Positions 17,421 through 27,345 of a stretch of 64,000 bases of DNA are shown one piece after another. A program made the translations under genes and the position numbers. The notes below the pieces were generated by a model. That model did not search any database and had not been told where the DNA came from. It saw only the letters and a program-made list of their open reading frames with translations. Numbering within the stretch: the first letter of the stretch is position 1; every line of letters starts with the position of its first letter. The stretch lies in NCBI GenBank assembly GCA_963778225.1, contig CAVZTR010000002.1:274883-338882 (forward strand), given 5' to 3'. This stretch comes from JAGVSR01 sp963778225. GTDB lineage: Bacteria > Pseudomonadota > Alphaproteobacteria > Rhizobiales > Hyphomicrobiaceae.

Positions 17421-18128
17421 ATGCTCGTCTGGCTGATGGTGATGCTGGCAGCTCTGTTAGGGCTGTTCTACCTGCTTTCCGGTCGTGACAATCCGCTCGC
17501 CTCACTCGAAGGCGGCGAACTTGCCGTGCTGGCCGTGTTCGGCGGGCTCGCCCTTCTCTATGTCGTGTCTCTCGCCGGCGACTATCGCGGCCGGGCGCTG
17601 CACGCCTTGCGCCACGCTGGGATCTGGGTCGGGCTGTTCTTCGCCCTTATCGCCGCCTACTCGTATCGCGACGATCTCAGCCAAGTCGCCCGCCGCGTGG
17701 GCGGGGAGTTGCTCCCGGCGGGAACACCGCTGCCGGAGGCCGCCGGCGAGGTCGGCGATCGGGCCGTGCGCCTGCGCAAACATCAGAGCGGACATTTTCT
17801 GGCGCGGGGCACCGTCAATGGCGCACCCGTCTCGATGCTGGTCGATACGGGCGCGTCCACCGTCGTGTTGAAGCCGGCCGACGCGGAGCGCGCCGGGATC
17901 GATTTGTCGGCTCTCACATTTTCAACTCCGGTCAACACCGCGAATGGGATGACGTTTGCCGCGCCCGTACGGCTGCGATCGCTCGGGATCGGCAGCATCG
18001 TGCTGGACGATGTGGAAGCCCTTGTCGCCAAACCGGGAAATCTTAACGAAAGTTTGCTCGGTATGAGTTTCTTAAGGCGTTTGCGCTCCTATGAGTTCAG
18101 CGGAGACTTCCTGACGTTGCGCGGCTGA
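17421..18128 (+). CDS. TIGR02281 family clan AA aspartic protease (retropepsin-like), membrane-anchored
   Basis: From the ATG at 17421 the protein has 235 residues. Three hydrophobic segments occupy about residues 1-90 (LVWLMVMLAALLGLFYLLSG, LAVLAVFGGLALLYVVSLAG, IWVGLFFALIAAYSY). The C-terminal half is a single retropepsin-like domain with active-site VDTGAST near residue 142, and the flap-like NTANGMTFAAPVRLRSLGIG. TIGR02281 proteases are one-domain aspartic proteases that must dimerise; the catalytic domain faces the periplasm. The frame is open further upstream to 17190, but that part overlaps DUF1289. A paralogue follows directly. Confidence 0.85.
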   Translation: MLVWLMVMLAALLGLFYLLSGRDNPLASLEGGELAVLAVFGGLALLYVVSLAGDYRGRALHALRHAGIWVGLFFALIAAYSYRDDLSQVARRVGGELLPAGTPLPEAAGEVGDRAVRLRKHQSGHFLARGTVNGAPVSMLVDTGASTVVLKPADAERAGIDLSALTFSTPVNTANGMTFAAPVRLRSLGIGSIVLDDVEALVAKPGNLNESLLGMSFLRRLRSYEFSGDFLTLRG

Positions 18129-18176
18129 AGCTGCGCGCGGCGGCTTCCGCGGGATTGGTTCGCGCGAGTGGTTCCC

Positions 18177-18740
18177 ATGTCCTCCGGTCAACGTACGCTC
18201 TTCAGTGAAGTCGCCTCGTGGGTGTTTTTTGCGGCCGTGTCTGTCGTAGCCGTCACCCATTTTGACGAGTTGAAGGCTCTGTCGCATCAGCTCCTGGGCA
18301 GCGACATGGGCAAACTCTCCGCCGCCCAAACCTCTCCTGAGCCCACTGAACAAGCGGCAATGGCGAACGGCTACACGGTCGAATTGCCCATCGGATCCGA
18401 CGGGCACTACCACGCTGATACGGAAATCAACGGTCGCAGCATCAAGGTCCTCATCGATACCGGGGCGTCCATCGTGGCGCTGACTGCCGAAGATGCAGAG
18501 GCCGCCGGCATCTTCGTCACCGACAAGGATTTCACGCACCGCATCCAGACGGCAAATGGCACGGCCCGCGTTGCACCCGTTACCCTCGACCGCGTGTCCA
18601 TCGGTGACATCACGGTACGCGATGTGCGGGGGGTCGTCTCCGAGGCCGGCGCGATGGCGGTTTCGCTGCTCGGGATGACCTTTCTCAACGAACTCGACCG
18701 TGTCGATATGCGTTCTGGGAAACTTATTCTCCAAGATTGA
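18177..18740 (+). CDS. Second TIGR02281 family aspartic protease (retropepsin-like)
   Basis: This 187-residue protein has one N-terminal membrane segment (SEVASWVFFAAVSVVAVTHF) and a retropepsin-like domain with active-site IDTGASIVALTAEDAEAAGI near residue 94, followed by TANGTARVAPVTLDRVSIG and LLGMTFLNELDRV. It is clearly a paralogue of the gene ending at 18128, 48 bases upstream, but with a single anchor in place of three. The start could be ATG 18177 or GTG 18168. Tandem copies could form a heterodimer, since each chain supplies one catalytic Asp; this is inference. Confidence 0.85.
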   Translation: MSSGQRTLFSEVASWVFFAAVSVVAVTHFDELKALSHQLLGSDMGKLSAAQTSPEPTEQAAMANGYTVELPIGSDGHYHADTEINGRSIKVLIDTGASIVALTAEDAEAAGIFVTDKDFTHRIQTANGTARVAPVTLDRVSIGDITVRDVRGVVSEAGAMAVSLLGMTFLNELDRVDMRSGKLILQD

Positions 18741-18854
18741 CGTTGATCTTTGGCCCGGCCCGCGCGCCGCCATAATATGCGGGCAAAGCGCGGTCGCGCC
18801 GGTGGTGGCCTGCGTTTCTCTCTTCACATCCATACATAGATACATAGGTTGCTC

Positions 18855-20354
18855 ATGCTCCCTCGCCCTCGCGCCGATTTGACGCCCAACACGGCTGACT
18901 TCGAGCGTTTCCCGCTCGTGAAACCGACGGGCTTTCGCGAGTACGACGCGCGTTGGCTCTTCCCGGAAGAAATCAACCTGATGGGTCTCAACGCCGTCGG
19001 GCTCGGCATGGCGACGTTATTTGCCGAACGGGGCGTCCCGAAGCGCATCGTCGTCGGCCATGACTACCGATGGTACTCGGGCAGCGTGAAGCAGGCGCTG
19101 ATCACCGGCCTGCTGGCCGGCGGCTGTGAAGTGCACGACATCGGGCTCGCGCTGTCGCCGATGGCTTACTTCGCGCAGTTCGACCTCGATGTCGAAGGCG
19201 TGGCGATGGTCACGGCTTCGCACAACGACAACGGCTGGACCGGCATCAAGATGGGACTGGCGCGTCCGCTCACATTCGGTCCTGACGAAATGGGCCGCCT
19301 GAAAGAGATCGTCCTGTCCGGCGCTTTCAAAACGGCCGAAGGCGGCCGCTATATCTTCGTGCCCGACATGGCTGAGCGCTATATGGCAGCGCTTTCGAAG
19401 CGGCCGAAGCTCAAGCGCAAGCTGAAGGTCGTGGCTGCTTGCGGTAACGGAACCGCGGGCGCTTTCGCGCCCAAGGTTCTGGAAGCGATCGGATGCGAAG
19501 TGGTGCCGCTCGACTGCGAACTTGACCATTCTTTCCCGCGCTACAATCCCAACCCCGAAGACATGAAAATGCTGCACGCCATCTCGGAGGCCGTGCTCGC
19601 ACATAAGGCCGACGTGGGACTTGGGTTCGATGGTGACGGTGACCGCTGCGGCGTGGTCGACAACGAAGGCCATGAGATCTTCGCCGATACCGTCGGCGTC
19701 ATGCTCGCGCGCGATATCTCGGCACAGTATCCGAATGCGACATTCGTCGCGGACGTGAAATCCACCGGCCTTTTCATGACCGACCCCGTCTTGCAGGCGA
19801 ACGGCGCCAAAGCGCTCTACTGGAAGACGGGCCATTCCTACATGAAGCGCTACACCTTCGAGCAGAAGGCGCTCGTTGGATTTGAGAAGTCGGGGCACTT
19901 CTTCTTCCAGCCACCGCTCGGGCGGGGCTATGACGACGGGCTCGTCGCGGCGCTCGCCGTCTGCGACATGCTCGACCGGGCGCCCGACAAGTCGATGGCG
20001 GATCTGCGCCGCGCCCTGCCGAAGACCTACCAGTCACCCACGATGTCGCCGCACTGCGATGACGAGAAGAAGTACGGCATCGTCGACCAGATCGTCGCCG
20101 AATACGAGGGCATCGCAAAGTCGGGTGGCACGATCGCCGGCCAGAGCGTGCGCGATCTCGTGACCGTCAACGGCGTGCGCGTGACCCTGGCGGATGGCAC
20201 GTGGGGCCTTGTGCGCGCCTCATCCAACAAGCCGGAACTGGTGATCGTGGTGGAGAGCCCCGTGTCGGAGGCAAACAAGATAGCCATGTTCCGCGACATC
20301 GAGGCACGGCTCGCAAAACACCCGGAAGTCGGCGCTTACAATCAGAAGATCTGA
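18855..20354 (+). CDS. Phosphomannomutase/phosphoglucomutase
   Basis: The 499-residue protein belongs to the alpha-D-phosphohexomutase superfamily. It shows the active-site serine loop VTASHNDNGWTGIKMG, the Mg-binding loop LGFDGDGDRCGVVD, the sugar-binding loop FEKSGHFFF (variant of GEESGH) and a C-terminal phosphate-binding segment VRASSNKPELVIVVE. It interconverts hexose 1- and 6-phosphates for GDP-mannose, glycogen or exopolysaccharide precursors. An upstream TTG at 18849 is in frame but the ATG is preferred. The gene is monocistronic by spacing. Confidence 0.9.
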   Translation: MLPRPRADLTPNTADFERFPLVKPTGFREYDARWLFPEEINLMGLNAVGLGMATLFAERGVPKRIVVGHDYRWYSGSVKQALITGLLAGGCEVHDIGLALSPMAYFAQFDLDVEGVAMVTASHNDNGWTGIKMGLARPLTFGPDEMGRLKEIVLSGAFKTAEGGRYIFVPDMAERYMAALSKRPKLKRKLKVVAACGNGTAGAFAPKVLEAIGCEVVPLDCELDHSFPRYNPNPEDMKMLHAISEAVLAHKADVGLGFDGDGDRCGVVDNEGHEIFADTVGVMLARDISAQYPNATFVADVKSTGLFMTDPVLQANGAKALYWKTGHSYMKRYTFEQKALVGFEKSGHFFFQPPLGRGYDDGLVAALAVCDMLDRAPDKSMADLRRALPKTYQSPTMSPHCDDEKKYGIVDQIVAEYEGIAKSGGTIAGQSVRDLVTVNGVRVTLADGTWGLVRASSNKPELVIVVESPVSEANKIAMFRDIEARLAKHPEVGAYNQKI

Positions 20355-20450
20355 TTCGTTCTGATCTACTGCACTGAAAACAACCCGTTCGCCCTGTACA
20401 ATTCCATCGTCGTCACCCAAGTTGCCGACGCTATGGCAAAGGGGACTGAG

Positions 20451-21095
20451 ATGGGGACCGCGATGACCAGCGGCGTTTCAACCGAATATCTGAGTGCGGT
20501 TCAACGCCGCCGTAAATGGGCGCTGCTTGCCCTGATGATTGCCGGACTAATTCTGTTCGGCTTCGCGACATCACGTTGGCAGCAATCCGCGCCCAATTTC
20601 TATGAAGCCATCGAATGGACGGGGATGATCATGATCCTCGTCTGCGTGGTCGGCCGCACATGGTGCAGCCTCTACATCGGCGGCCGGAAGAAAGAGGAGC
20701 TCGTCGTCAACGGTCCATACTCTGTCGTTCGTAATCCACTCTACGTGTTCACGCTGATCGGGGCGGTTGGAGTTGGCTGGCAAATGGGGAGCTTGGTGAT
20801 GGGCGCAATCTGCGCGCTCGCTACGTTTATGGTCTTCAGAGTGGTCATCGACCGCGAAGAAGCATTTCTGCGCAGCGCCTTTCCCGACGCGTTCGCCAAG
20901 TACGCAGCGCGCGTTCCGAAACTTTGGCCCAACCCCGCGACTTGGATGGACACCGACATGATTGTCGTCTCGCCCAAGCCGGTCATGCGGACCTTTGCGG
21001 ACTCTTGCCTCTTCCTACTCGCGATCCCGATCGCGGAAGGTATAGACGCGCTGCACACGATGGGCAGTCTCCCCGTCGTCTTGCGTCTGCCCTGA
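20451..21095 (+). CDS. Isoprenylcysteine carboxyl methyltransferase (ICMT)-family membrane methyltransferase
   Basis: From the ATG at 20451 (AAGGGG six bases upstream) the protein has 214 residues. It has four to five membrane segments and the conserved ICMT/PEMT-type core ELVVNGPYSVVRNPLYVFTLIG with the RNP-Y signature, then EEAFLRSAFPDAFAKYAARVPKLWP, which completes the SAM site. Bacterial members methylate lipids or small hydrophobic substrates; the substrate is unknown here. The longer start at 20433 has no ribosome site. The C-terminal extra hydrophobic segment (SCLFLLAIPIAEGI) is found in related proteins. Confidence 0.8.
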   Translation: MGTAMTSGVSTEYLSAVQRRRKWALLALMIAGLILFGFATSRWQQSAPNFYEAIEWTGMIMILVCVVGRTWCSLYIGGRKKEELVVNGPYSVVRNPLYVFTLIGAVGVGWQMGSLVMGAICALATFMVFRVVIDREEAFLRSAFPDAFAKYAARVPKLWPNPATWMDTDMIVVSPKPVMRTFADSCLFLLAIPIAEGIDALHTMGSLPVVLRLP

Positions 21096-21141
21096 AATTG
21101 CTCGACCTCCAACTGACGTATCACCTTCGGTTGCTGACCGG

Positions 21142-21420
21142 TTATTTCGTGATCATCGCGAGGCAACGGCCGGCGGCTTCTGCGGCCGACCGTGCCTTCA
21201 GCGGGCTCAGCGCACCGGCGCGGATCATTTTCTTCGTTTCGGCAACCACGACGCTGCGCGCTGCTTCCGGTGTCGGTTTGAGAGCAACCGTCGCTGAATA
21301 GATTTGCTGGGAGTGGGATGGCAATCCAGCCGCACACGCGTCGCCGGCTGCGCGATCGGCGCGCGCCGCGTGCGAGACGCTGCAGGCGAGAATGGACATG
21401 AGAAGTGGTAAGCGCCGCAT
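21142..21420 (-). CDS. Small secreted hypothetical protein
   Basis: The 92-residue protein has a signal peptide (MRRLPLLMSILACSVSHAARA) and a mature part of about 70 residues with two cysteines (DACAAGL and GRCLAMITK) that could form one disulfide. The helical segment TPEAARSVVVAETKKMIRAG is the most regular part. I do not recognise a named family. It is a lone minus-strand gene between a membrane methyltransferase and the LssY-like gene. Confidence 0.6.
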   Translation of the reverse strand: MRRLPLLMSILACSVSHAARADRAAGDACAAGLPSHSQQIYSATVALKPTPEAARSVVVAETKKMIRAGALSPLKARSAAEAAGRCLAMITK

Positions 21421-21559
21421 TTGAGATAACTCCGAGCACGTGGATCACGGCTTTGCTTGATTTACCGGAATATGAGCAGGCTGCATATGAGCAGCCGCCG
21501 ACCCCAGGCTCAAGCTCTAAGCCGTGGACGACATTAACGGTTCCGATACGTCGAGGAAA

Positions 21560-22257
<698 letters not shown>

Positions 22258-22258
<1 letters not shown>

Positions 22259-23475
22259 CACGGCGTGCCTGAGGCCATTGCGCCAGCATAGCGCTCATAA
22301 AGATGCTTGCAGACGGCCATCATCGCCCGATCCGCCTTCTCGCCGGGAAAATTCGTCGCGACGACGATGGCGAGGTCGATTTCGGGATCGATGAAGATGG
22401 TGGCGAGATTTTTGGAGTTCGATCCGTTGTGGGCGAGGATGGGTCGTGGGGTCCAGTCCATTTTCAGGATGCCCCAGCCGGACGCATATTTTCCTGACTT
22501 CGGCGTGCCGGGTTTTGGATTGGCGATCTCCATCGTGACCCGCGCTGTATGCAGCCATGCCAGCGTCTCAGGCTTGATGAGCGCAGGTCCGCGCTTGGCC
22601 ATACCTGCATTCCACGCAGCCCAGGTTGCGAAATCGGCGATCGACATATGGGCGGTGCCGGCAGGTCCCAGCACTTCCGGCACGTCGGCTGCGGGTCCCC
22701 ACGGCATCGGCGTCACCTTGCCATCATCGTCCACGAGATGGCCCGATGCCGCATCGAGGCGGCCCGGTGTCACCTGCGGTCCAAGACCCGCCGTCTTGAG
22801 TTGAAGCGCGTCGAAGATGCGACGCGTGATGAGGCTTTCCCAAGGTTCGCCGGCTGCCGTTTCAACCATCGCGCCGACAGTCATGTAACCGAGGTTGGCG
22901 TACTGGAATGGATTTGCCGCTGGCACCTTCGGGGTGTTCTTCGAGCCCCAATCCGCGATGATGGCCAGCCGCCGCGCCGCCATCGACATGTCGTATTCGG
23001 ACGTGCCGACATAGAGGTTGTAGAGCTCTTCCGTATCGGAGGGGATGCCGCTCGTGTGGCTCAGAAGCTGTTCGAGCGTGATGGCGCCGAATTCCGGTTT
23101 CAGGGTTGGGAGCCCGGCCGCCTTGAGAGCCGGTCCCAGAATCTCACCGACGGTCGTCGTCCAGGTGAGCTTGCCTTCGTCGACCAGCATGCCGGCGAGC
23201 GTCGCCGTCATGGCCTTGGTGTCGGAGCCGAGATGAAAGCGATCTTCGGTGGTGACCTTCACATCCGTGCCCAGCGCGCGCACGCCGGTGGCGCCGATGG
23301 CGACCGGCTTGCCGTCCTTCACGACAGCAGCCGCTATCGCCGGCAGCTCGTATTGCACGCGGAAGGCTTCGAGATCCGCGGCGAGGTCGTCGGCGTGGGT
23401 GGGGTTGATGCCCGTCAGAGCGGCGAGGCACAGTGCGAACACCGGCGCCATCCATGTCGAAAGTCGGCGCGTCAT
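22258..23475 (-). CDS. Secreted serine hydrolase, beta-lactamase class C / PBP-like
   Basis: From the ATG at 23475 (GGGAG eight bases upstream) the protein has 405 residues with a signal peptide ending THA-DD. The serine-hydrolase triad motifs are present: S84-D-T-K87 in FHLGSDTKAMTA, FQYANLGY (YAN) and LAHNGSN (HNG in place of KTG). LEQLLSHTSGIPSD is typical of the family, which covers class C beta-lactamases, DD-peptidases and esterases. The substrate cannot be inferred. It is the first gene of a two-gene unit with the LssY-like protein. Confidence 0.85.
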
Positions 23476-23605
23476 CGGCACGTCTCCCTGAGTTGATGCG
23501 GGCAGCCTATCGCCAATCCCGCGCCCGCGGCACTCAGATTTCATTGCAGCGTTAGCGAGGCGGTTCAACTCGCCAACGCGCGCGGCTGTTGCTAGCTTCA
23601 CGGCC

Positions 23606-24599
23606 ATGCAGAACCTCATCACCGACGTCCCGGGCCTCTTGGTCGGTCACGCGCAGGACACCGCCGTCGCCTCCGGCGTCACCGTCATTGTTTTCGACGC
23701 ACCCACCGCGGCTGCCGTCGCCATTCACGGCGGCGGACCGGCGGTGCGCGATACGGCGCTCCTGGAGCCGCACGCCAGCGTCGAGACGGTCGATGCCATC
23801 GTGCTGTCGGGCGGCTCAGCGTTCGGGCTCGACGCTGCCGGCGGGGTGATGGCGCATCTGGCCGGCATCGGGCGCGGATTTCAGGTCGGCGATGTGCGCG
23901 TGCCGATCGTACCGGGCGCCAGCGTGTTCGATCTGGCCGTCGGCGGTGGCGCGTGGGGGCCCTCACCGCCGTGGTGGGAGCTGGGTTTCCAGGCGGCCGC
24001 AAGTGCGGCGCGCTCCTTCGCGCTGGGCACGCGTCGGTGGCGGCTACGGCGCCACGGTCGCCAACCTGAAAGGCGGTCTCGGTTCGGCAAGCGCCGTGAC
24101 GGCTGCCGGTTTCACGGTCGGCGCCATTGTTGTCGTCAACGCCATGGGCACAGTCACGATCGGGGACACGGGACACTTCTGGGCGGCGGCCGATGAAGTG
24201 GGCGCGGAGTTCGGCGGGCGCGGCGCGATGGTGCACGTGCCGGAGGCGGCTCGCTCGCCCGCCATCAAGGGCGATGCAAATCCGCGCGCCAATACCACCA
24301 TCGCGCTCGTCGCGACCGATGCGGTGATGCCGAAGTCGGCGTTAAAGCACACTGCCATCATGGCGCACGACGGCATGGCGCGCGCGATCCGCCCGTCGCA
24401 TGCGCCGCTCGATGGCGACCTCGTTTTCGCTGCGGCGACCGGCGTCAGCGGACGCACGCCCGATCTGCGCCAAAGGGCCGACATCGGCCACGTCGCCGCT
24501 CATTGCCTGTCGCGCGCCATCGCGCGTGCCGTGTTCGAGGCAACCGCCCTGCCCTATGCTCACGCGCTGCCCAGCTATCGGGATCGGTTCGGCGGCTAA
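23606..24599 (+). pseudogene. P1 family peptidase (DmpA/aminopeptidase-like), frameshifted
   Basis: Two overlapping frames together give one complete P1 (Ntn-fold) peptidase. The first (23606 to about 24031) has MQNLITDVPGLLVGHAQDT, VLSGGSAFGLDAAGGV and ends SFALGT; the second continues VGGGYGATVANLKGGLGSAS and includes NTTIALVATDAV, where the Ntn nucleophile follows the self-cleavage site, and GHVAAHCLSRAIARAV. The junction is explained exactly by one extra base, C at 24032 (LGT / VGGG). As written the first frame runs to a stop at 24196 after nonsense residues. Enzymes of this family cleave N-terminal residues from peptides and amides. The break may be an assembly error or a real mutation. 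Confidence 0.85.
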
Positions 24600-24991
24600 A
24601 AACAAATTGTGCCACTTATCCCCGCGTCCGCGTGGTCTCCTACACTGGCCCCACTCCGTCCTGGAGAAGGGGGCGTCGCTTAAGAGGCGTCTTGGTGAGG
24701 TGGGGCGGGGTGCAGAAGTCGCTGACGGTCGGGCACGCACCGGCTCTCGGCGAGGCTCGGATCGGCCACCTGCTGGAACGCAGGCTGCGAAGAACGCGCT
24801 GAAACGTCGATCGTATGCCAGAAATCCTGCGCGGGGCGGCTTCAGGGCCGCACCACTAAACAAATCACAGCGGCTCTCGCGCCGCCCCGCCCCCGGTTTG
24901 CCCGGGTTTTGAAATAGTCGTCGCAGCCAGATGGTCTAGGGCGGTTCGTCTTGTATATCCTGGATTAGAAAAGCAGTTGGCGAGATCTACG
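24600..24991. other. Intergenic stretch, no gene identified
   Basis: About 390 bases between the P1 peptidase and the PLA2-like gene. Open frames here run antisense to or continue neighbouring genes and have no protein-like composition. The only structure I see is the small GC hairpin with T-run at 24892-24910, which would end transcription 80 bases before the next gene. Confidence 0.4.
24892..24910 (+). terminator. Short GC hairpin with T-run
   Basis: CCCGG (24892-24896), loop TTTGC and CCGGG (24902-24906) are followed by TTTT. The five-base stem is short but GC-only, and it sits in the gap between two plus-strand genes. Confidence 0.4.
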
Positions 24992-25573
24992 ATGCAGCAT
25001 GGGCGAAAAGCACTCAGCGTGTTGGCGGCGGTCTTTGCCGGCGCACAGCTTTCGATCGCCGAGGATAGCGCGAAGTCAGAAGGATTCATCGACGGTGCAG
25101 TGCGCGATCTTGAAATCGCCCAGCATGAGAGGCTGTTGAAAGTGCAATCGGCACCGGGCTCGGTTCTTGCCCCCTTCACGACGGACGGATGCAGCGGGGG
25201 CATGTCCGCCACCTGGACCATGGCGGCTGGGGTCATTGCCAGCATGTCCAAGCGGCATGGTTCGGAGCCACCGTGGACGGCCTGCTGCGTCGCTCACGAC
25301 CGTCTCTACCACGCGGGAGTTCCGGCGGGCGCGGACGCGGCGCAGAGCTTCGATGCCCGATTGGAGGCAGACGAGGCGTTGCGCCAGTGTGTCCGTGAGG
25401 CTGGGGTAGAGCGGGTGGCCACACTTTCGGCGGAGTACGGCATCGGCGAGGATGATGTGCGCTTGCTGTATGACGGTCTGGCCGAGGGCATGTATGGCGC
25501 GGTGCGCATCGGCGGCGCACCGTGCACCGGCCTATCCTGGCGCTGGGGCTACGGCTGGCCGAACTGCAAGTGA
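24992..25573 (+). CDS. Secreted phospholipase A2-like protein (CCxxHDxxY motif)
   Basis: From the ATG at 24992 the protein has 193 residues with an N-terminal export segment (LSVLAAVFAGAQLSIAEDS). The core is TTDGCSGGMSATW (residues 63-75) and PPWTACCVAHDRLYHAG (residues 94-108) with C98, C99, H102 and D103. This CCxxHDxxY arrangement is that of phospholipase A2 active sites, where the His-Asp dyad acts on phospholipids and the cysteines form disulfides; additional cysteines at C67, C129 area, near the C-terminus and in WPNCK fit a disulfide-rich fold. The glycine-rich Ca loop is partly represented by DGCSGG. Function by analogy only. Confidence 0.65.
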   Translation: MQHGRKALSVLAAVFAGAQLSIAEDSAKSEGFIDGAVRDLEIAQHERLLKVQSAPGSVLAPFTTDGCSGGMSATWTMAAGVIASMSKRHGSEPPWTACCVAHDRLYHAGVPAGADAAQSFDARLEADEALRQCVREAGVERVATLSAEYGIGEDDVRLLYDGLAEGMYGAVRIGGAPCTGLSWRWGYGWPNCK

Positions 25574-25807
25574 GCCACGCTTCAAGTCATTCCCGCGGCG
25601 CGGCAAGCCGAGCAGCGTCGCCAAGACGAGCAGCGCCATCGACCCCCGCTCAGATAATATCGACCTTGATCTGCGTCAGAAAACGGGAGAAGCAAAACGG
25701 CCCGTTCGCCGCACGCTCGGCTGAGTTGGAGCATACGGCTTCAGCCGTTGTCCGGACCCGTCTAAGGTTCTCTGCCGCTTCCACACCCATATGCGAGACC
25801 GTTCGCT

Positions 25808-26509
25808 TTGATCCTCAATCTGCTTCCCGTCCTCGATCTCGCCGCGCTCGGCTGGTTTGTCGCCATCATCGCGACCTACGAGTTCATCTCGACGCGCCCG
25901 GGCGTCTATCAGAAGTCGATCGCCTGTTACGTGCAGAACCACCGCCGCGACTGGATGATCGAGATGAGCCAGCGCGAAAACCGGATCGTCGATGGGCAAC
26001 TGCTGGGCTGGCTCGTCAATGCCAATGCCTTCTTCGCCTCGACGTCGGTCATCGTTATCGGCGGTTTGGCAGCGCTTCTATCGTATGGGGAAAAAGCGCG
26101 CGAGATCGTTGAAACGCTGCCTTACGCTGCCAATTCGACGGCGGCGCTGTGGGAGATCAAAGTCATCTTTCTCATGATGATCATGATCTACGCGTTTTTC
26201 AAATTCGCATGGGCGTTCCGGCTGTCGCACTACACCGTGATGATGATGGGTGCCACGCCAGCGCATGATTCATCCCATACCGCTGCCCGCCTCGACCATG
26301 CGAACCGGACGGCGGAATTGCTGGGCCTCGTCGGGTGGCATGCGAACCTGGGTCTCCGGTCGTTTTACTACACCATCGCCGGCCTGATGTGGTTCTTCCA
26401 TCCAGTGGCCTTCATGATTGCGGCGACGTGGGTCGTGCTCATCTTGGCGCGTCGCGATTTCTTCTCGCACTCGCGCGCGATCCTCAAAGGGCCCGATCCT
26501 CACCCATAG
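25808..26509 (+). CDS. DUF599 family membrane protein
   Basis: The 233-residue protein has four membrane segments and the DUF599 signature FVAIIATYEFISTRPGVYQKSI near the N-terminus, then CYVQNHRRDWMIEMSQRENRIVDGQ, a 'FFASTSVIVIGGL' helix, and FKFAWAFRLSHYTVMMMGA. The family has no known function. It starts at TTG 25808; no ATG in frame fits. The stop lies 10 bases inside the convergent TauE/SafE gene. Confidence 0.85.
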   Translation: MILNLLPVLDLAALGWFVAIIATYEFISTRPGVYQKSIACYVQNHRRDWMIEMSQRENRIVDGQLLGWLVNANAFFASTSVIVIGGLAALLSYGEKAREIVETLPYAANSTAALWEIKVIFLMMIMIYAFFKFAWAFRLSHYTVMMMGATPAHDSSHTAARLDHANRTAELLGLVGWHANLGLRSFYYTIAGLMWFFHPVAFMIAATWVVLILARRDFFSHSRAILKGPDPHP

Positions 26510-27333
26510 AGGCTCCAGAGGAACTTCACCGCGACGAGCGCTAAGAATGCTGCGAAGGCAAGTTCCAGGGCGCGCTTGGAAAGGCCATGCGCAAGCCGCA
26601 CGCCGACTGGAGCCAGCGCGATGCTCGTTGGCAGCATCACGAGGGCGGCTGGAACATTGACGTAGCCGAGCGAGCCGGGCGGCAAGCCCGCGGCACCCCA
26701 TCCCGCCCAGATATACCCGGCCATACCCGTCGCTGCGATAATGGGACCGAAGCCGGAGGACGTGGCCACCGCGGCCAGCACGGGGAAACCGAAGAGCATG
26801 AGGAGCGACACCATGAACAAGCCGCCGCCGATGCTCATGAGAGCCGAAAGAACGCCGATGGCGAAGGCTGCCAACTCAAGCGACCGCGTCGAGGGCAGTT
26901 CATCTCCCAGCCGCCAATCATCGCGACCGAGGGCCAGTTTGAGGCTCATCACGATGGCAGCGACGACCCACACCCAGCGCAAGGCTTCGCTCGACATCGC
27001 GCTTGCGATGGCAACGCCGACGACGACGCCGAGAAATACGGCGGGGCCCAATCGCTTTAGCGCCATCATGTCGACGGCGTTACGGGCGCGCTGGGCGCGG
27101 TAGGAGCGATAACCCGTCGGGCCAATGACGCCGAACGAGGTGCCGAGCGTCACCTGCATGCGGATGTCTTCGGGCACGCCGGCTGCGCCCATGGCCGTGT
27201 AGAGCACCGGAACCAGAACGGATCCGCCGCCGATGCCAAAAAGGCCCGATAGAAATCCGGCCGCTATTCCCGCTGCTGCGAGTGCCGCCATCATGGGAGC
27301 GTAGTCGATCAGGGAAGCGAAAATGTCCGGCAT
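26500..27333 (-). CDS. TauE/SafE family sulfite/anion exporter-like permease
   Basis: The 277-residue protein has about eight membrane segments in the two-repeat TauE/SafE layout. The hallmark SGLFGIGGGSVLVPVLY appears near residue 28 and its repeat counterpart SALMSIGGGLFMVSLLMLFG in the second half. Members export sulfite, sulfoacetate or other organosulfonates, but most are uncharacterised. The start is 13 bases after the end of dusA in the same direction, so both may be co-transcribed. It overlaps the convergent DUF599 gene by 10 bases. Confidence 0.88.
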   Translation of the reverse strand: MPDIFASLIDYAPMMAALAAAGIAAGFLSGLFGIGGGSVLVPVLYTAMGAAGVPEDIRMQVTLGTSFGVIGPTGYRSYRAQRARNAVDMMALKRLGPAVFLGVVVGVAIASAMSSEALRWVWVVAAIVMSLKLALGRDDWRLGDELPSTRSLELAAFAIGVLSALMSIGGGLFMVSLLMLFGFPVLAAVATSSGFGPIIAATGMAGYIWAGWGAAGLPPGSLGYVNVPAALVMLPTSIALAPVGVRLAHGLSKRALELAFAAFLALVAVKFLWSLYG

Positions 27334-27345
27334 GCGGATCGCACG

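Noticed and set aside
19017..19898. Minus-strand open frame antisense to the phosphomannomutase gene
   Set aside because: No motif; the plus-strand frame is a complete phosphohexomutase.
22549..23496. Plus-strand open frame of 315 codons inside the serine hydrolase gene
   Set aside because: Shadow; the minus-strand frame has the SxxK and YAN motifs and a signal peptide.
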